NCBI GenBank assembly: GCA_028277965.1
Contig: JANQFF010000333.1
Span: 1 to 42,381 of the forward strand
Length of the DNA stretch: 42,381 bases
Reading direction: 5' to 3'
Source: Pseudomonadales bacterium
Lineage (GTDB): Bacteria; Pseudomonadota; Gammaproteobacteria; Pseudomonadales; Azotimanducaceae
The position numbers and the translations under genes are program-made. Each line of letters starts with the position of its first letter. Position 1 is the stretch's first letter. Positions 1-8,398 of this stretch are shown piece after piece. The notes beneath the pieces were generated by a model that made no database searches, was not told the DNA's origin, and saw only the letters and a program-made list of their open reading frames with translations.

Positions 1-231
1 GCCAAACGCTGGCGCGAAGCCCACGATGTTGACGCAGCGCTTGCCTTCTACATTGCGCTCAACAACTACGCGTCGCTGAGATCCGGTCACGCGGGGAAGC
101 CCAGCAGAAATATTGTCGGATATGCAGCCTGGCGACTGTCCGGTCACGGCAAAGGTCAGCGTGCCCGCTGTTACCGTTCACCCGCCTGTCGGAGAGCGGG
201 TATCGGTTTCAGCCCGTTAGAAGCTCCCTGA
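1..231 (+). other. Unresolved left edge: possible C-terminal end of a + strand gene
   Basis: Frame 1 of the + strand is open from the first base to a TGA at 229-231, about 76 codons entering from outside the window. Its first part (residues near AHDVDAALAFYIALNNYASL) reads like an alpha-helical protein with normal GC-rich third positions; the second half is Arg/Gly-rich and less convincing. A minus-strand frame is also open from about 166 to the left edge, following a stop at about 176-178, but has no ATG start. If the + frame is real it converges on the E1 beta gene and overlaps its end by 23 bases. I do not recognise either product. The remaining bases hold no clear RNA gene or terminator. 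Confidence 0.25.
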
Positions 232-1183
232 CCGTCCGGACGATTGCGTCTTTGTCGGGCCGGTAGATGTCCTCCAGCATCGGCGCAAACGGGACCGGCG
301 TAAACGGCGCACCAACACGTTTGACCGGTGCATCGAGGTCATCGAACGCGCGATCCGATATCGTGGCAGCAATTTCCGCGCCGACCCCACAGAACTCCAC
401 CGCCTCATGCGCAACCACAGCCCGGTTGGTTTTTCGCACTGATTCGAGGATGGTTGTGAAATCCAGCGGTGAAAGCGTTCGCGGATCGATAACCTCCACC
501 TCGATCCCCTCCCGTGCAAGTTCAGATGCAGCTTCGAGGCCTTCCAATACCATCCTGCCTGTGACAACCAGGGTGACGTCTTTTCCAGGTCGTTTGATAT
601 CGGCAACACCAAGCGGCACCAGGTAATCGCCTTCGGGGACATCGCCCGAGGTCTGCATACACCGTTTGTTGCTGATGAAAATCACCGGGTTGTCATCCCG
701 GATCGAGGCCGCGAGAAGCCCCTTCGCGTCATACGCGTTGGAAGGCATGACCACTTTAAGTCCGGGGACGTGACAGAACCACGCTTCGAGACTTCCCGAG
801 TGCTGGGCAGCACTGCTGCTGTCTATTCCCGCATGGGTCGTCACAACAATCGGCAGCGTTGCCTGTCCGCCGAGCATGTATTTCATCTTCGCCATCTGGT
901 TGACGATCTGGTCCATCGCCACGGTGACAAAATCCATGATCATGATTTCGATGATTGGCCGTAACCCGACAGCCGCAGCCCCTACACCGAGACCCGTCAG
1001 TGCAAGCTCGGATATGGCCGTATTCACCACCCTTTTTGGTCCGTACTTGTCGAGCAATCCCGCTTCCGTTCCGAAAGGGCCGCCAACCCGGACGTCCTCA
1101 CCTGCCACAAATACGCGTGTATCCCGGGCCATCTCCTGGTCAATCGCCTGATTGATCGCGCCCGTCATTGTCATTTCCGTCAT
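209..1183 (-). CDS. 2-oxo acid dehydrogenase E1 component, beta subunit
   Basis: This is the beta subunit of a thiamine-diphosphate-dependent E1, the first enzyme of pyruvate, acetoin or branched-chain 2-oxo acid dehydrogenase complexes in the cytosol. The 324-residue length is normal for PdhB/AcoB/BkdB proteins. Residues 56-59 (AISE) match the conserved segment whose glutamate activates the cofactor. A transketolase pyrimidine-binding domain occupies roughly residues 4-180 and a transketolase C-terminal domain about 195-315. The start overlaps the end of the E1 alpha gene by four bases, so the two are translationally coupled. The E2 acyltransferase that often follows is not seen in the 208 bases remaining to the edge. 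Sequence alone does not separate pyruvate from acetoin or branched-chain substrates, so no symbol is given. Confidence 0.93.
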   Translation of the reverse strand: MTEMTMTGAINQAIDQEMARDTRVFVAGEDVRVGGPFGTEAGLLDKYGPKRVVNTAISELALTGLGVGAAAVGLRPIIEIMIMDFVTVAMDQIVNQMAKMKYMLGGQATLPIVVTTHAGIDSSSAAQHSGSLEAWFCHVPGLKVVMPSNAYDAKGLLAASIRDDNPVIFISNKRCMQTSGDVPEGDYLVPLGVADIKRPGKDVTLVVTGRMVLEGLEAASELAREGIEVEVIDPRTLSPLDFTTILESVRKTNRAVVAHEAVEFCGVGAEIAATISDRAFDDLDAPVKRVGAPFTPVPFAPMLEDIYRPDKDAIVRTVRELLTG

Positions 1184-2160
1184 GCGGACGCTCCCTCCGT
1201 ATACACATCCCGGTAGAGATCTTCCGGCACCGGGTCGGGTTCGGCTTCCGCCGTCGCGATCGCTTCTTCCATTTCCTTTTGGACTTCAGCCGCGGCATGT
1301 TCCGCATCCTTATCGGTCAGAATGCCTTTCTCTTTCAGCTGCCGACCGAACAGGAGGATCGGATCCCGTGCGCGCCACTCGGCAATTTCGGCTTCATCGC
1401 GCTGCAGCACACCAAAGTCACGGCCGACGTGGTCATAGAATCGATATGTTTTACACTCGATCAGTGTGGGTCCGTGACCGTCCCGCGCCCGGCCCACAGC
1501 CTGTTCAGCCGCCTCGTAGACGGCCATCACGTCCATACCATCCACGATCACGCCGGGCATGTCGTACGCTGCCGCGCGATCGGCAATATCAGCGACAGAT
1601 GTCTGGGACTCGGTTGTCGACCATTCGCCGTAGCCGTTGTTTTCACAGACAAACACAAGGGGTGCTTTGAGTATCGAGGCCATGTTCATCGCCTCGTGGA
1701 ACGCACCTTCATTGCTGGCACCATCTCCAAAAAAACAGACAGTGACGCGGTTGTTTTCCTGATATGCAGAGGCATAAGCGACACCCAGCGCTATCGGCGC
1801 ACCAGCGGCCACAATGCCGTTGGCCCCGATCATCCCGAGATCCAGCGCAGCGAGATGCATGCTGCCGCCTTTGCCACGGTTGTAGCCGGTGGATTTGGCA
1901 TAAAGTTCCGCATACATCCGTACCGGGTCGCCACCTTTCGCCAGGAGATGCCCATGTCCGCGGTGAGTGGACGTGATGTAGTCATCCGGGTTGAGCGCCT
2001 GACACACCCCTACGCCAACCGCTTCTTCGCCGCAGTACAGATGTACAGATCCGTGGATGCGCGCCTGTTCCATCAGCACGGCAGCGCGCTCGTCAAACTC
2101 CCGCATGCGAAGCATCTGCCGGTACATCGCCAGCAGGTCAGAATCGGTCAGATCCCCCAT
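1180..2160 (-). CDS. 2-oxo acid dehydrogenase E1 component, alpha subunit
   Basis: This is the alpha subunit of the same E1 heterotetramer and carries the thiamine-diphosphate binding fold. The cofactor motif is visible as GDG at residues 145-147 and the paired asparagines at 174-175, with the usual spacing. The HRGHGH segment near residues 66-71 and the GKGGSMH segment near 97-102 are typical of AcoA/PdhA proteins. At 326 residues it has the short AcoA-like form. The ATG is preceded by a GGGGGA ribosome site about six bases upstream. It is first in a two-gene run with E1 beta. It could serve acetoin, pyruvate or a branched-chain ketoacid; the bacterial PdhA/AcoA group fits best. Confidence 0.93.
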   Translation of the reverse strand: MGDLTDSDLLAMYRQMLRMREFDERAAVLMEQARIHGSVHLYCGEEAVGVGVCQALNPDDYITSTHRGHGHLLAKGGDPVRMYAELYAKSTGYNRGKGGSMHLAALDLGMIGANGIVAAGAPIALGVAYASAYQENNRVTVCFFGDGASNEGAFHEAMNMASILKAPLVFVCENNGYGEWSTTESQTSVADIADRAAAYDMPGVIVDGMDVMAVYEAAEQAVGRARDGHGPTLIECKTYRFYDHVGRDFGVLQRDEAEIAEWRARDPILLFGRQLKEKGILTDKDAEHAAAEVQKEMEEAIATAEAEPDPVPEDLYRDVYTEGASA

Positions 2161-2192
2161 TTGAAGTCCCCCGGAAAAGAGGGGGCATTAAA

Positions 2193-2504
2193 TCAGTCTT
2201 CCGGCGGCCAGGGAAAGTCTTCAGGTGCGTTCAGAGACGTACGTACAAACGCATTCCAGGATTCCACCACCTCCCGGGCATGGTTGTTATGGGCGGACGC
2301 TGCAGTCTGGTGCCACATCATTTTGCTGTTCACGCACTCCCGGAATTGGTTGATTTCCTCGAGAAACGTCTGCCACAGCTCATCATCCTGCTCATCCGCG
2401 GGCCGCTCCGGGGCCACACAACGGTGTTCCATGGGCTGATGCGCCCATCCCGCTCCTGCGAGCAGCAAACCCAGTACCAGCACACACGCTTGTACAAACT
2501 TCAT
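2193..2504 (-). CDS. Small secreted hypothetical protein
   Basis: This is a 103-residue protein I do not recognise. Residues 1-21 form a clear signal peptide: a short basic start, a Leu/Val-rich core and a likely cleavage after Ala21 (AGAGWA|HQ). The mature part is acidic and rich in Trp, His and Asn, with only two cysteines (29 and 57) that could form one disulfide. The frame is open further upstream, but the internal ATG at 2504 is chosen because it gives the signal peptide and has GAGAGGA just upstream. The gene is 32 bases upstream of the E1 alpha start and on the same strand, and it is divergent from the PNPOx-like gene. Periplasmic location is inferred. Confidence 0.6.
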   Translation of the reverse strand: MKFVQACVLVLGLLLAGAGWAHQPMEHRCVAPERPADEQDDELWQTFLEEINQFRECVNSKMMWHQTAASAHNNHAREVVESWNAFVRTSLNAPEDFPWPPED

Positions 2505-2601
2505 CAGGATCCTCTCATCCCGCGCAAATCGCCGTATATTGTTGATCGCAAGCTCTCTATGATCTGTGCGCTCGCGCACCGTATGCAGTTGGAAACCTTC
2601 G

Positions 2602-3144
2602 ATGGCCGAAAAATTTGACACGTTAACTGACGAACACCAGCGATGGATCGCCAATCAACACGTTTTCTTCGTGGCAACCGCCGCAGACGAGGGCCATATC
2701 AATCTGTCACCGAAGGGACAGGACAGCATGAGAGTTCTGAATGAACGGGAGCTGCTCTGGATGAATCTGACCGGCAGTGGCAACGAAACGGCCGCTCACC
2801 TCATCAACAGCAACCGGATGACGCTGATGTGGTGCGCTTTCGAAGGATTACCGCAGATCCTCAGGGTGTATGGCAGTGCCCGGACCATTCATCCCCGCGA
2901 TGACGACTGGGAGTCGTGCACGAGCCTGATCCCCGCACCCGTTGGTGCACGTCAGTACTTCAAGGTTGAGATTGAGTTTGTCCAGACTTCCTGTGGCTAC
3001 GCTGTGCCTTTGATGGACTACCAGGCTGACAGGGACGTGCTCGCCCGCTGGGCTGAAACCCGCGGAGAAGAGGGTATTGCCGCGTACTGGGAGGAGAAGA
3101 ACCAGACGAGTCTGGATGGGCTGCCGACCGGGATTATTGACTAA
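2602..3144 (+). CDS. Pyridoxamine 5'-phosphate oxidase family flavoprotein
   Basis: This is a 180-residue protein with the split-barrel flavin-binding fold of the PNPOx family. The order of elements is typical: an opening helix (DEHQRWIANQH), a strand HVFFVATAADEGHINLSP with the 'SPKG' turn, a central WMNLTGSGNETAAHL segment, and a strand pair with LRVYGSARTI. Such proteins bind FMN, F420 or heme and reduce or oxidise small molecules; the substrate is unknown here. The start at 2602 is preferred over an upstream in-frame start at 2566 because homologous sequence begins at MAEKFDTL. Its stop overlaps the convergent amidase stop by four bases. It is not a true PdxH, which is longer and has a conserved PLP-binding C terminus. 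Confidence 0.82.
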   Translation: MAEKFDTLTDEHQRWIANQHVFFVATAADEGHINLSPKGQDSMRVLNERELLWMNLTGSGNETAAHLINSNRMTLMWCAFEGLPQILRVYGSARTIHPRDDDWESCTSLIPAPVGARQYFKVEIEFVQTSCGYAVPLMDYQADRDVLARWAETRGEEGIAAYWEEKNQTSLDGLPTGIID

Positions 3145-4535
3145 TCAACCGGCGGATGCGGCATTGTCCCGAATGCACTTTCGTACGCACTCCCAAAACT
3201 GACAAGGCTCGACTCACCCAGGTGTCGGCCGACCAGCTGAAACGACAGCGGCAGACCCTCATCCGACAGACCGTTTGGCATCGTGATTGTCGGGTGGCCG
3301 GAATAGTCAAACGGCGCAGTGAAGGTGATAAAAGCAGCACGTGCGTCATCCTGAGCAACTGTCTGATCCATTTCCTCGACAAGTGGCGGCAGCGACGTCA
3401 TGACCGGGGTCAGCAGACAATCGACCTGGTTCAGGAGGGCTTCGAGATCCCGTGTAAACGCTGAACGGATCGTTTCGATTTCCTGGTATTGCGCAGGGTC
3501 GACCTGCAAGGCCATATCCAGAAGTCCTTTGAGGACCGGACCGTAGAGGTCTGCCTGCTCGGGGAAGTACCCCTCGTGTGCGCGGGCACATTCCACACCG
3601 CACGTGATACCCCATTGCTCAACCAGATCGGTATAAGCCGGAGGCAGCTGAACCTCTTCGATTGTGGCGCCAAGCTCCGTCAGCCTGGCGACGACGTTTT
3701 CGAGGTTGGATTTAACAAGTTGATCAACACCGTTGGATGCATACGCTCTGTCGATACCGATCTTCACCCCGTCCAGCCCCTCTCGAAGCTGACCGTGGTA
3801 ATCCGGCACCTCTGCGTGCAGCGAGGTCTCATCGTTCTCATCCCGCCCGGCAATCGCCGTCAATATGCGCGCGGCGTCTTCCACCGTTCGCGCCATTGGT
3901 CCGATGTGGTCCAGGCTTTCGGCAAGCGCAAACGCCCCATGGCGGCTGACCCGACCATAAGTTGGTTTGATGCCTACCAATCCGCAACAGGCCGAGGGAA
4001 AACGGATGCTGCCCCCGGTATCCGTGCCGAGGGCTCCGAAATTCATCCCTGCCGCAACTGATACACCGGAACCCGAAGACGATACGCCCGGCCAATGCGT
4101 CTGGTTGTAAGGATTTCGCGGAGGATCTATCGAAGGATGGTGTGCTCCAAACGCACCTTCCGTAAGCTGGGTTTTGCCGATGATCACAGCACCAGCTGCG
4201 CGCAGTCGTTCAACCACGGTTGCATCGTATTGCGGCCGGAAATCAGCCATCACCCGGGTGCCGGAGGCGGTTGGCACACCTTTGGTGAAGAGCAGGTCCT
4301 TGATGGCAATGGGAACACCGTGCAGGAGCCTCAGCGGTTCACCGGCCTGTTGTTTCTCATCGAGCGCTCGAGCTTCTTCCAGCGCCGTATCACCAAGAAC
4401 ACGGGCATAACTTTTCAGCCCCGGATCCAGGGACTGAATCCGCTCGAGCATATATTCGGTCAGCTTGACGCTCGTGAGCGCTCCGCTTTTGAGCTCGCGG
4501 CAGGTCTGCGAGAGTGTCTGAAAATGATATGTCAT
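3141..4535 (-). CDS. Amidase signature family hydrolase
   Basis: This is a 464-residue amidase-signature enzyme that hydrolyses a carboxamide to acid plus ammonia or amine. The full Ser-cisSer-Lys triad is visible: Lys79 in the GVPIAIKD segment, Ser152 in the PGVSSSGSG loop and Ser176 in GTDTGGSIR; the 24-residue spacing between the serines is that of the family. Substrate cannot be read from sequence; GatA-type tRNA amidotransferase is unlikely since no GatB or GatC lies nearby. Its start overlaps the stop of the upstream FAD dehydrogenase gene by four bases, so the two enzymes are made together and probably act on one compound. Confidence 0.9.
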   Translation of the reverse strand: MTYHFQTLSQTCRELKSGALTSVKLTEYMLERIQSLDPGLKSYARVLGDTALEEARALDEKQQAGEPLRLLHGVPIAIKDLLFTKGVPTASGTRVMADFRPQYDATVVERLRAAGAVIIGKTQLTEGAFGAHHPSIDPPRNPYNQTHWPGVSSSGSGVSVAAGMNFGALGTDTGGSIRFPSACCGLVGIKPTYGRVSRHGAFALAESLDHIGPMARTVEDAARILTAIAGRDENDETSLHAEVPDYHGQLREGLDGVKIGIDRAYASNGVDQLVKSNLENVVARLTELGATIEEVQLPPAYTDLVEQWGITCGVECARAHEGYFPEQADLYGPVLKGLLDMALQVDPAQYQEIETIRSAFTRDLEALLNQVDCLLTPVMTSLPPLVEEMDQTVAQDDARAAFITFTAPFDYSGHPTITMPNGLSDEGLPLSFQLVGRHLGESSLVSFGSAYESAFGTMPHPPVD

Positions 4536-5929
4536 GCGTCGAATATCTTCCCGGGATTAAGCAGCCCTTTCGGGTCGAGTGCCTGTTTTATGGTCCGCAT
4601 CAGCGCCACCTCCTCCTCACTTCGGGCGATGGACAGATACGGTTTTTTCTCCAGCCCGACACCGTGTTCTGCCGATACCGATCCGCGGATTTCCTCGAGT
4701 GGGCCGTATACACAGTTCTCCACTACCTTGCGGGCTTCAGCAGAACCATCCCCAACCGCAATCACAAAATGCAGATTGCCGTCACCCATGTGCCCGAAGG
4801 TGAAATTGCGTACCTCGTCGAAGTGACTCTCGAGCCCTTCGTTTACGGCTTCGACGTAAGCCTCCATAAATGGGATACGCAGGCTGACGTCGAAAACGAA
4901 TGTGGGTCCAAAACGCATGGTCTGCTCCACATCGTCACGTAAAGCCCAGATCTGCTGACGTTGCTGACCCGATTGCGCGAGGACTGCATCAGGGATGAGC
5001 TCCTTCTCGAGCGCGGTCATCATCACCGCCTCGACAGTTGCATCGTCTGCCCCCATTGCTTCCACCAGCACGTAGTAGGGGTAGGAAGAATCCAGGGGCG
5101 CCTGGTTTGTCGCAGGCTCGGTCGTCACCAGCTGGTAATAGTTGTTCCACATCACTTCAAACGCGGACAGGTTACCGCTCAACCCGGCATCCATATGTTT
5201 GAGAAACGCTGTGAGGTCTGAAAAAGAGGCAACCGCTGCCAGCAAAGTCGGGTAGTCAGAGACCGCCTCGCGACATCGCAGAACCGCCCTGGTGACAATT
5301 CCAAGCGTGCCTTCCGATCCAATGAAAAACTGTTTGAGGTCGTAACCGGCGTTGTTCTTGATCATGCGATTCATCGCATCGATCACGGTTCCGTCTGCCA
5401 GCACCACCTCGAGACCCAGAACCATATCCCGGGTCATCCCGTAGCGGATCACGCGATTACCACCTGCGTTGGTCGAGATGTTCCCTCCGATCGTGCAGCT
5501 TCCCCGGGCACCGAGATCCAGGGGGAACATGAGCCCGTGTTCTTCCGCCTCGTCCTGGATAACCTGCAGCGGTACACCGCTCTGAACGACCATGGTCCGC
5601 TCGAGAGGATTGACCTCTTCGATCTGATTCATCCGTTCGAGCGATATCACGACATCCTGCGGTGAGGTGAGCGCACTCTCCACGAGGCCCGTTAATCCCC
5701 CGTGGGCGATCACCGGCTGATCATGGGCATGACAGATCGCCATCGCCGTGCTGACCTCTTCTGTGCTCCTGGGTCTGACAAGGACACGCGCTTTAATCGT
5801 ATCTGACCGCCAGATGCCTGCCGCCCTGCCGGTGACATCGTCATCGAGAAGTACACTTTGAGGTCCAAGCGCCTCGATAAGTGCCACAGCAACCGGGCTG
5901 GACCCGTCTATCTCTATCGCTTCCGCCAT
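4532..5929 (-). CDS. FAD-linked oxidase, GlcD / D-2-hydroxyacid dehydrogenase family
   Basis: This is a 465-residue FAD enzyme of the VAO/GlcD superfamily, which oxidises D-2-hydroxyacids such as D-lactate, glycolate or D-2-hydroxyglutarate. The FAD-binding PCMH-type domain spans about residues 40-220, with the diphosphate loop near HGGLTGL and the glycine-rich stretch GSCTIGGNISTNAGG. The C-terminal FAD-oxidase domain carries the HMGDGNLH and SAEHGVG motifs, which hold the metal and substrate ligands in D-2-hydroxyglutarate and D-lactate dehydrogenases. No iron-sulfur (GlpC/GlcF) partner is adjacent. It overlaps the amidase gene by four bases, suggesting that an amide is hydrolysed and the resulting hydroxyacid oxidised. 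That pathway is inference. Confidence 0.9.
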   Translation of the reverse strand: MAEAIEIDGSSPVAVALIEALGPQSVLLDDDVTGRAAGIWRSDTIKARVLVRPRSTEEVSTAMAICHAHDQPVIAHGGLTGLVESALTSPQDVVISLERMNQIEEVNPLERTMVVQSGVPLQVIQDEAEEHGLMFPLDLGARGSCTIGGNISTNAGGNRVIRYGMTRDMVLGLEVVLADGTVIDAMNRMIKNNAGYDLKQFFIGSEGTLGIVTRAVLRCREAVSDYPTLLAAVASFSDLTAFLKHMDAGLSGNLSAFEVMWNNYYQLVTTEPATNQAPLDSSYPYYVLVEAMGADDATVEAVMMTALEKELIPDAVLAQSGQQRQQIWALRDDVEQTMRFGPTFVFDVSLRIPFMEAYVEAVNEGLESHFDEVRNFTFGHMGDGNLHFVIAVGDGSAEARKVVENCVYGPLEEIRGSVSAEHGVGLEKKPYLSIARSEEEVALMRTIKQALDPKGLLNPGKIFDA

Positions 5930-5959
5930 GTTTATTCCTTTCCAGCTTCCCTTCCCTTT

Positions 5960-6748
5960 CTATCCTGCCTTGTCGCCTGTCACCAGAAACTGCGGCAGGC
6001 AGAAAAGGAATCGCCCCTCTGCCAGTGAATCTTCCACCTCGGACAACAAACTCTCCACCTCGTCCGCAGGCAACGTATCAAACGTGCTGATGTAACTCGC
6101 CATGTTCCTGAGTACATGCAAACCGCGACCGGACTGATCGACAAACGGTGAGAGCCTGACGTTCACCTCGACAAACCCGGCATCAGCGAGGTAACCGCCA
6201 GCACGCCGGCCGATGTACCGCTCATTGAAGGCAGGACCGGCCGCTTCGAAAAACCGGTCAACCGTTTCCTTGGACCAGGGCTCCACAATCACAAACCCCC
6301 AGTCGCTGTCGATGATCTGAACCCGACCGCCTGGTTTCAATACCCTGTGAACTTCACCCAGGGTTGCTGCCACGTCCGGAACGTACTCGAGGACATTCTT
6401 GCAGATCACACGATCGAAGGTTGCCTCCTCGAACGGCAATTCGTGACCGGTGATGTGGTGAAACTGCAGGCGATCGTCTTCAACCGCTCGCGCATTGGCG
6501 TCTTCGACGAAGCGCGCATTGATGTCTACGCCATGAACTTTACCGCCCGGGGATACGAGATCCGCAAGCCCCCCTGCAAAAAAGCCCGGACCACAACCGA
6601 CATCGAGCACCGTTTGACCCGGTTCGAGTTCAGACGGTTGAAGCAGAATCTGCTGGCCATCGCGCCAGACGAACATCTCCTCGTACCGTTCGATCCGTTC
6701 CGCTTCGATGTCGCGCCAGTGATCGGTATAAAACGTGTTTTTGTTCAA
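5960..6748 (-). CDS. Class I SAM-dependent methyltransferase
   Basis: This is a 262-residue cytosolic methyltransferase with a Rossmann fold of the UbiE/Methyltransf_11 type. Motif I is at residues 47-56 (VLDVGCGPGF), followed by the acidic residue Asp75 in VHGVDIN that contacts the SAM ribose. The motif IV/post-I region LPFEEATFDRVICKNVLEYV follows with the correct spacing. The acceptor is unknown; ubiquinone and arsenite methylation are not supported by diagnostic residues. The start is a TTG at 6748. Just upstream is AAAGGGGG, a strong ribosome site, which lies inside an inverted repeat at 6751-6771. The gene sits downstream of the ECF sigma factor on the same strand. Confidence 0.88.
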   Translation of the reverse strand: MNKNTFYTDHWRDIEAERIERYEEMFVWRDGQQILLQPSELEPGQTVLDVGCGPGFFAGGLADLVSPGGKVHGVDINARFVEDANARAVEDDRLQFHHITGHELPFEEATFDRVICKNVLEYVPDVAATLGEVHRVLKPGGRVQIIDSDWGFVIVEPWSKETVDRFFEAAGPAFNERYIGRRAGGYLADAGFVEVNVRLSPFVDQSGRGLHVLRNMASYISTFDTLPADEVESLLSEVEDSLAEGRFLFCLPQFLVTGDKAG

Positions 6749-6750
6749 AC

Positions 6751-6771
6751 GTACCCCCTTTCTAGGGGTAC
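6751..6771 (-). promoter_or_regulatory. Hairpin enclosing the ribosome site of the methyltransferase gene
   Basis: An inverted repeat with arms GTACCCC and GGGGTAC, seven bases each and seven apart, lies between the sigma factor stop and the TTG start of the methyltransferase. Read on the minus strand, the second arm contains the GGGGG of the ribosome site, so a folded transcript would hide it. There is no T-run after it, so it does not look like an intrinsic terminator. A role in translational control, or in limiting read-through translation, is inferred. Confidence 0.45.
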
Positions 6772-6783
6772 TTTATCGCCCTT

Positions 6784-8028
6784 TCAGACGTTCAGCGAGT
6801 TCAGCTTCCCCAGGAGGTAAGCCCGCTGCACCGCACTCGTCGACAGCTCCACGGCTCGCTCATATGCATTGACGGCCTCGGCGGTGTGTCCCAGGTGCTC
6901 ATGCAGAGCCCCAAGCGCCGCGAAGTAGGGCTGGTAGTTCTTAAGCTGTGCCTCGGAAGCAAACGCCTGTAACTGCTCAAGGCCCTGTTCCGGATCTCCC
7001 GCGTATGCCAGCGCCACCGCCTGGTTGACCGGCACAACCGGTGAGTTGTCATACGCTTTCAGCTTCTCGTAAAGCGCAACAATCTGCGGCCAGTCGGTGT
7101 TTTCCGCTCGTTGTGCCTGGCAGTGAAGCGACGATATGGCCGCCTGTATCTGGTAAGCGCCCGGCGGGTGCCGGGCTGCATATACCGCATCGATCAAAGC
7201 GGTTCCCTCACCAATCATTGCCTGATTCCACCGACCCCGATCCTGCTGTTCGAGCGGGACAAAACGACCTTGTGGATCCACCCGGCCCGGCAGACGCGCG
7301 GCCGTCAACAACATCAGTGCGAGCAGCGAGCGCGGCTGGGGATCGTAGCGACACAACCGGCTCGTCATGCGTCCCAGGCGGATCGCCTCATCGATCAATG
7401 AGCTTTTAACCAGATTTGTATCCTGTATCCGGCTGTAACCTTCGTTGAACAGAAGGTAGATCGCCTGCAAAACCGCGGACAGGCGCGCGGGTATCTCCTC
7501 ACCTTCCGGAACCTCGTATTCGACGTCCGCTTCGCGCAATCTCTGTTTCGCACGGGTGATGCGTTTTTCGATCGAAGCCGGGGATGCGAGCAGGGCCCGC
7601 CCGATTTCGTCCACCGTGAATCCGAGGACAACTTTGAGTACCAGCGTGATCTGGGCTGGAGGATTCAGGAGTGGGTGACAACAGGTGAACATGAGCCTCA
7701 GGAGATCGTCTTCCAACACTGTCTGGTCGATCTCTTCCGGCTCCAGTGGCGCCTGGATCAGATCAGGTGATATCGGGACGACATTCTCGTCGAGGCTGAC
7801 TGCCCGGGCATCTCTGCGCATGACATCGATTGCCCGGTTGCGGCCTACCGTTACAAGCCACGCAACCGGCTGCCGGGGAATACCCTCCTGCTCCCAGTTT
7901 TGCAGCGCTTTGACCAACGCATCCTGTGTTGCATCCATCGCCCGGTCCATGTCACCGAGCACACGGGTTAACGTTGCGACAACCTGAGGATATGCCGCTT
8001 TCAGGATTGGGCCGAGATCAGTGCTCAT
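6784..8028 (-). CDS. ECF RNA polymerase sigma factor, ECF42/SigJ-like with C-terminal extension
   Basis: This is a 414-residue extracytoplasmic-function sigma factor of the group with a long C-terminal extension (DUF6596/TPR). The sigma-2 region lies at about residues 10-75, with the AMDATQDALVKAL polymerase-contact helix and the VAWLVTVGRNRAIDVMRR -10 recognition helix. Sigma-4 lies at about 110-165, ending in ASPASIEKRITRAKQRL. Residues 170-414 form the helical extension, including the LLFNEGY segment common in this family and TPR-like repeats near the end. No anti-sigma factor is present; in ECF42 systems the extension and DGPF proteins replace it. It overlaps the DGPF gene by 11 bases, the usual ECF42 arrangement. 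Confidence 0.9.
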   Translation of the reverse strand: MSTDLGPILKAAYPQVVATLTRVLGDMDRAMDATQDALVKALQNWEQEGIPRQPVAWLVTVGRNRAIDVMRRDARAVSLDENVVPISPDLIQAPLEPEEIDQTVLEDDLLRLMFTCCHPLLNPPAQITLVLKVVLGFTVDEIGRALLASPASIEKRITRAKQRLREADVEYEVPEGEEIPARLSAVLQAIYLLFNEGYSRIQDTNLVKSSLIDEAIRLGRMTSRLCRYDPQPRSLLALMLLTAARLPGRVDPQGRFVPLEQQDRGRWNQAMIGEGTALIDAVYAARHPPGAYQIQAAISSLHCQAQRAENTDWPQIVALYEKLKAYDNSPVVPVNQAVALAYAGDPEQGLEQLQAFASEAQLKNYQPYFAALGALHEHLGHTAEAVNAYERAVELSTSAVQRAYLLGKLNSLNV

Positions 8029-8383
8029 CCATATGGTTGGCTATTGGCCGCACCTCAATGGTTCCCCAGTCGACCGTCGGTATGAGGGCCGCATACTCCA
8101 GCGCTTCCTCATGGGTTTCCACGTCAACCAGGTAGAAACCGGCAAGCTGCTCCTTGGTTTCTGCAAACGGTCCGTCCGAGACGTGCAACTGCCCGCCCCG
8201 GTTGCTGAGACTGACCGCGGTGGCGGTCGGCATCAGCGGCTGCCCGGTGTGCTCGACACCTCTGGAATCCATCTTTTCATTGAGGGAGCGGTGCCGGGCA
8301 AGCACAGCCTGCTTCTCCTCGTCACTCTTGTTTTCCCAGATCTCCTCAGCTTCGTAGATCAACAGCAGATATTGCACCGTCAT
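8018..8383 (-). CDS. YCII-related (DGPF-domain) protein partnered with the ECF42 sigma factor
   Basis: This is a 121-residue YciI-like alpha/beta barrel protein with the diagnostic segment DGPFAETKEQLAGFYLVD at about residues 70-87. These small cytosolic proteins are almost always encoded next to ECF42-type sigma factors and are thought to be their targets or regulators; their biochemical role is not settled. The ATG has AAAGGAG just upstream. Its end overlaps the sigma factor start by 11 bases, so translation is coupled. The BCCT transporter gene ends 15 bases upstream on the same strand and may be co-transcribed. Confidence 0.9.
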   Translation of the reverse strand: MTVQYLLLIYEAEEIWENKSDEEKQAVLARHRSLNEKMDSRGVEHTGQPLMPTATAVSLSNRGGQLHVSDGPFAETKEQLAGFYLVDVETHEEALEYAALIPTVDWGTIEVRPIANHMDEH

Positions 8384-8398
8384 TTCTCCTTTTGGACG

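Noticed and set aside
1168-2439. 423-codon open frame on the + strand opposite E1 alpha
   Set aside because: It is fully antisense to a clear thiamine-diphosphate E1 alpha gene, and its translation shows no family motif. It is a composition shadow in GC-rich DNA.
6751-6771. Hairpin as an intrinsic terminator of the sigma factor gene
   Set aside because: No T-run follows on the minus strand, and the second arm is the ribosome site of the next gene.
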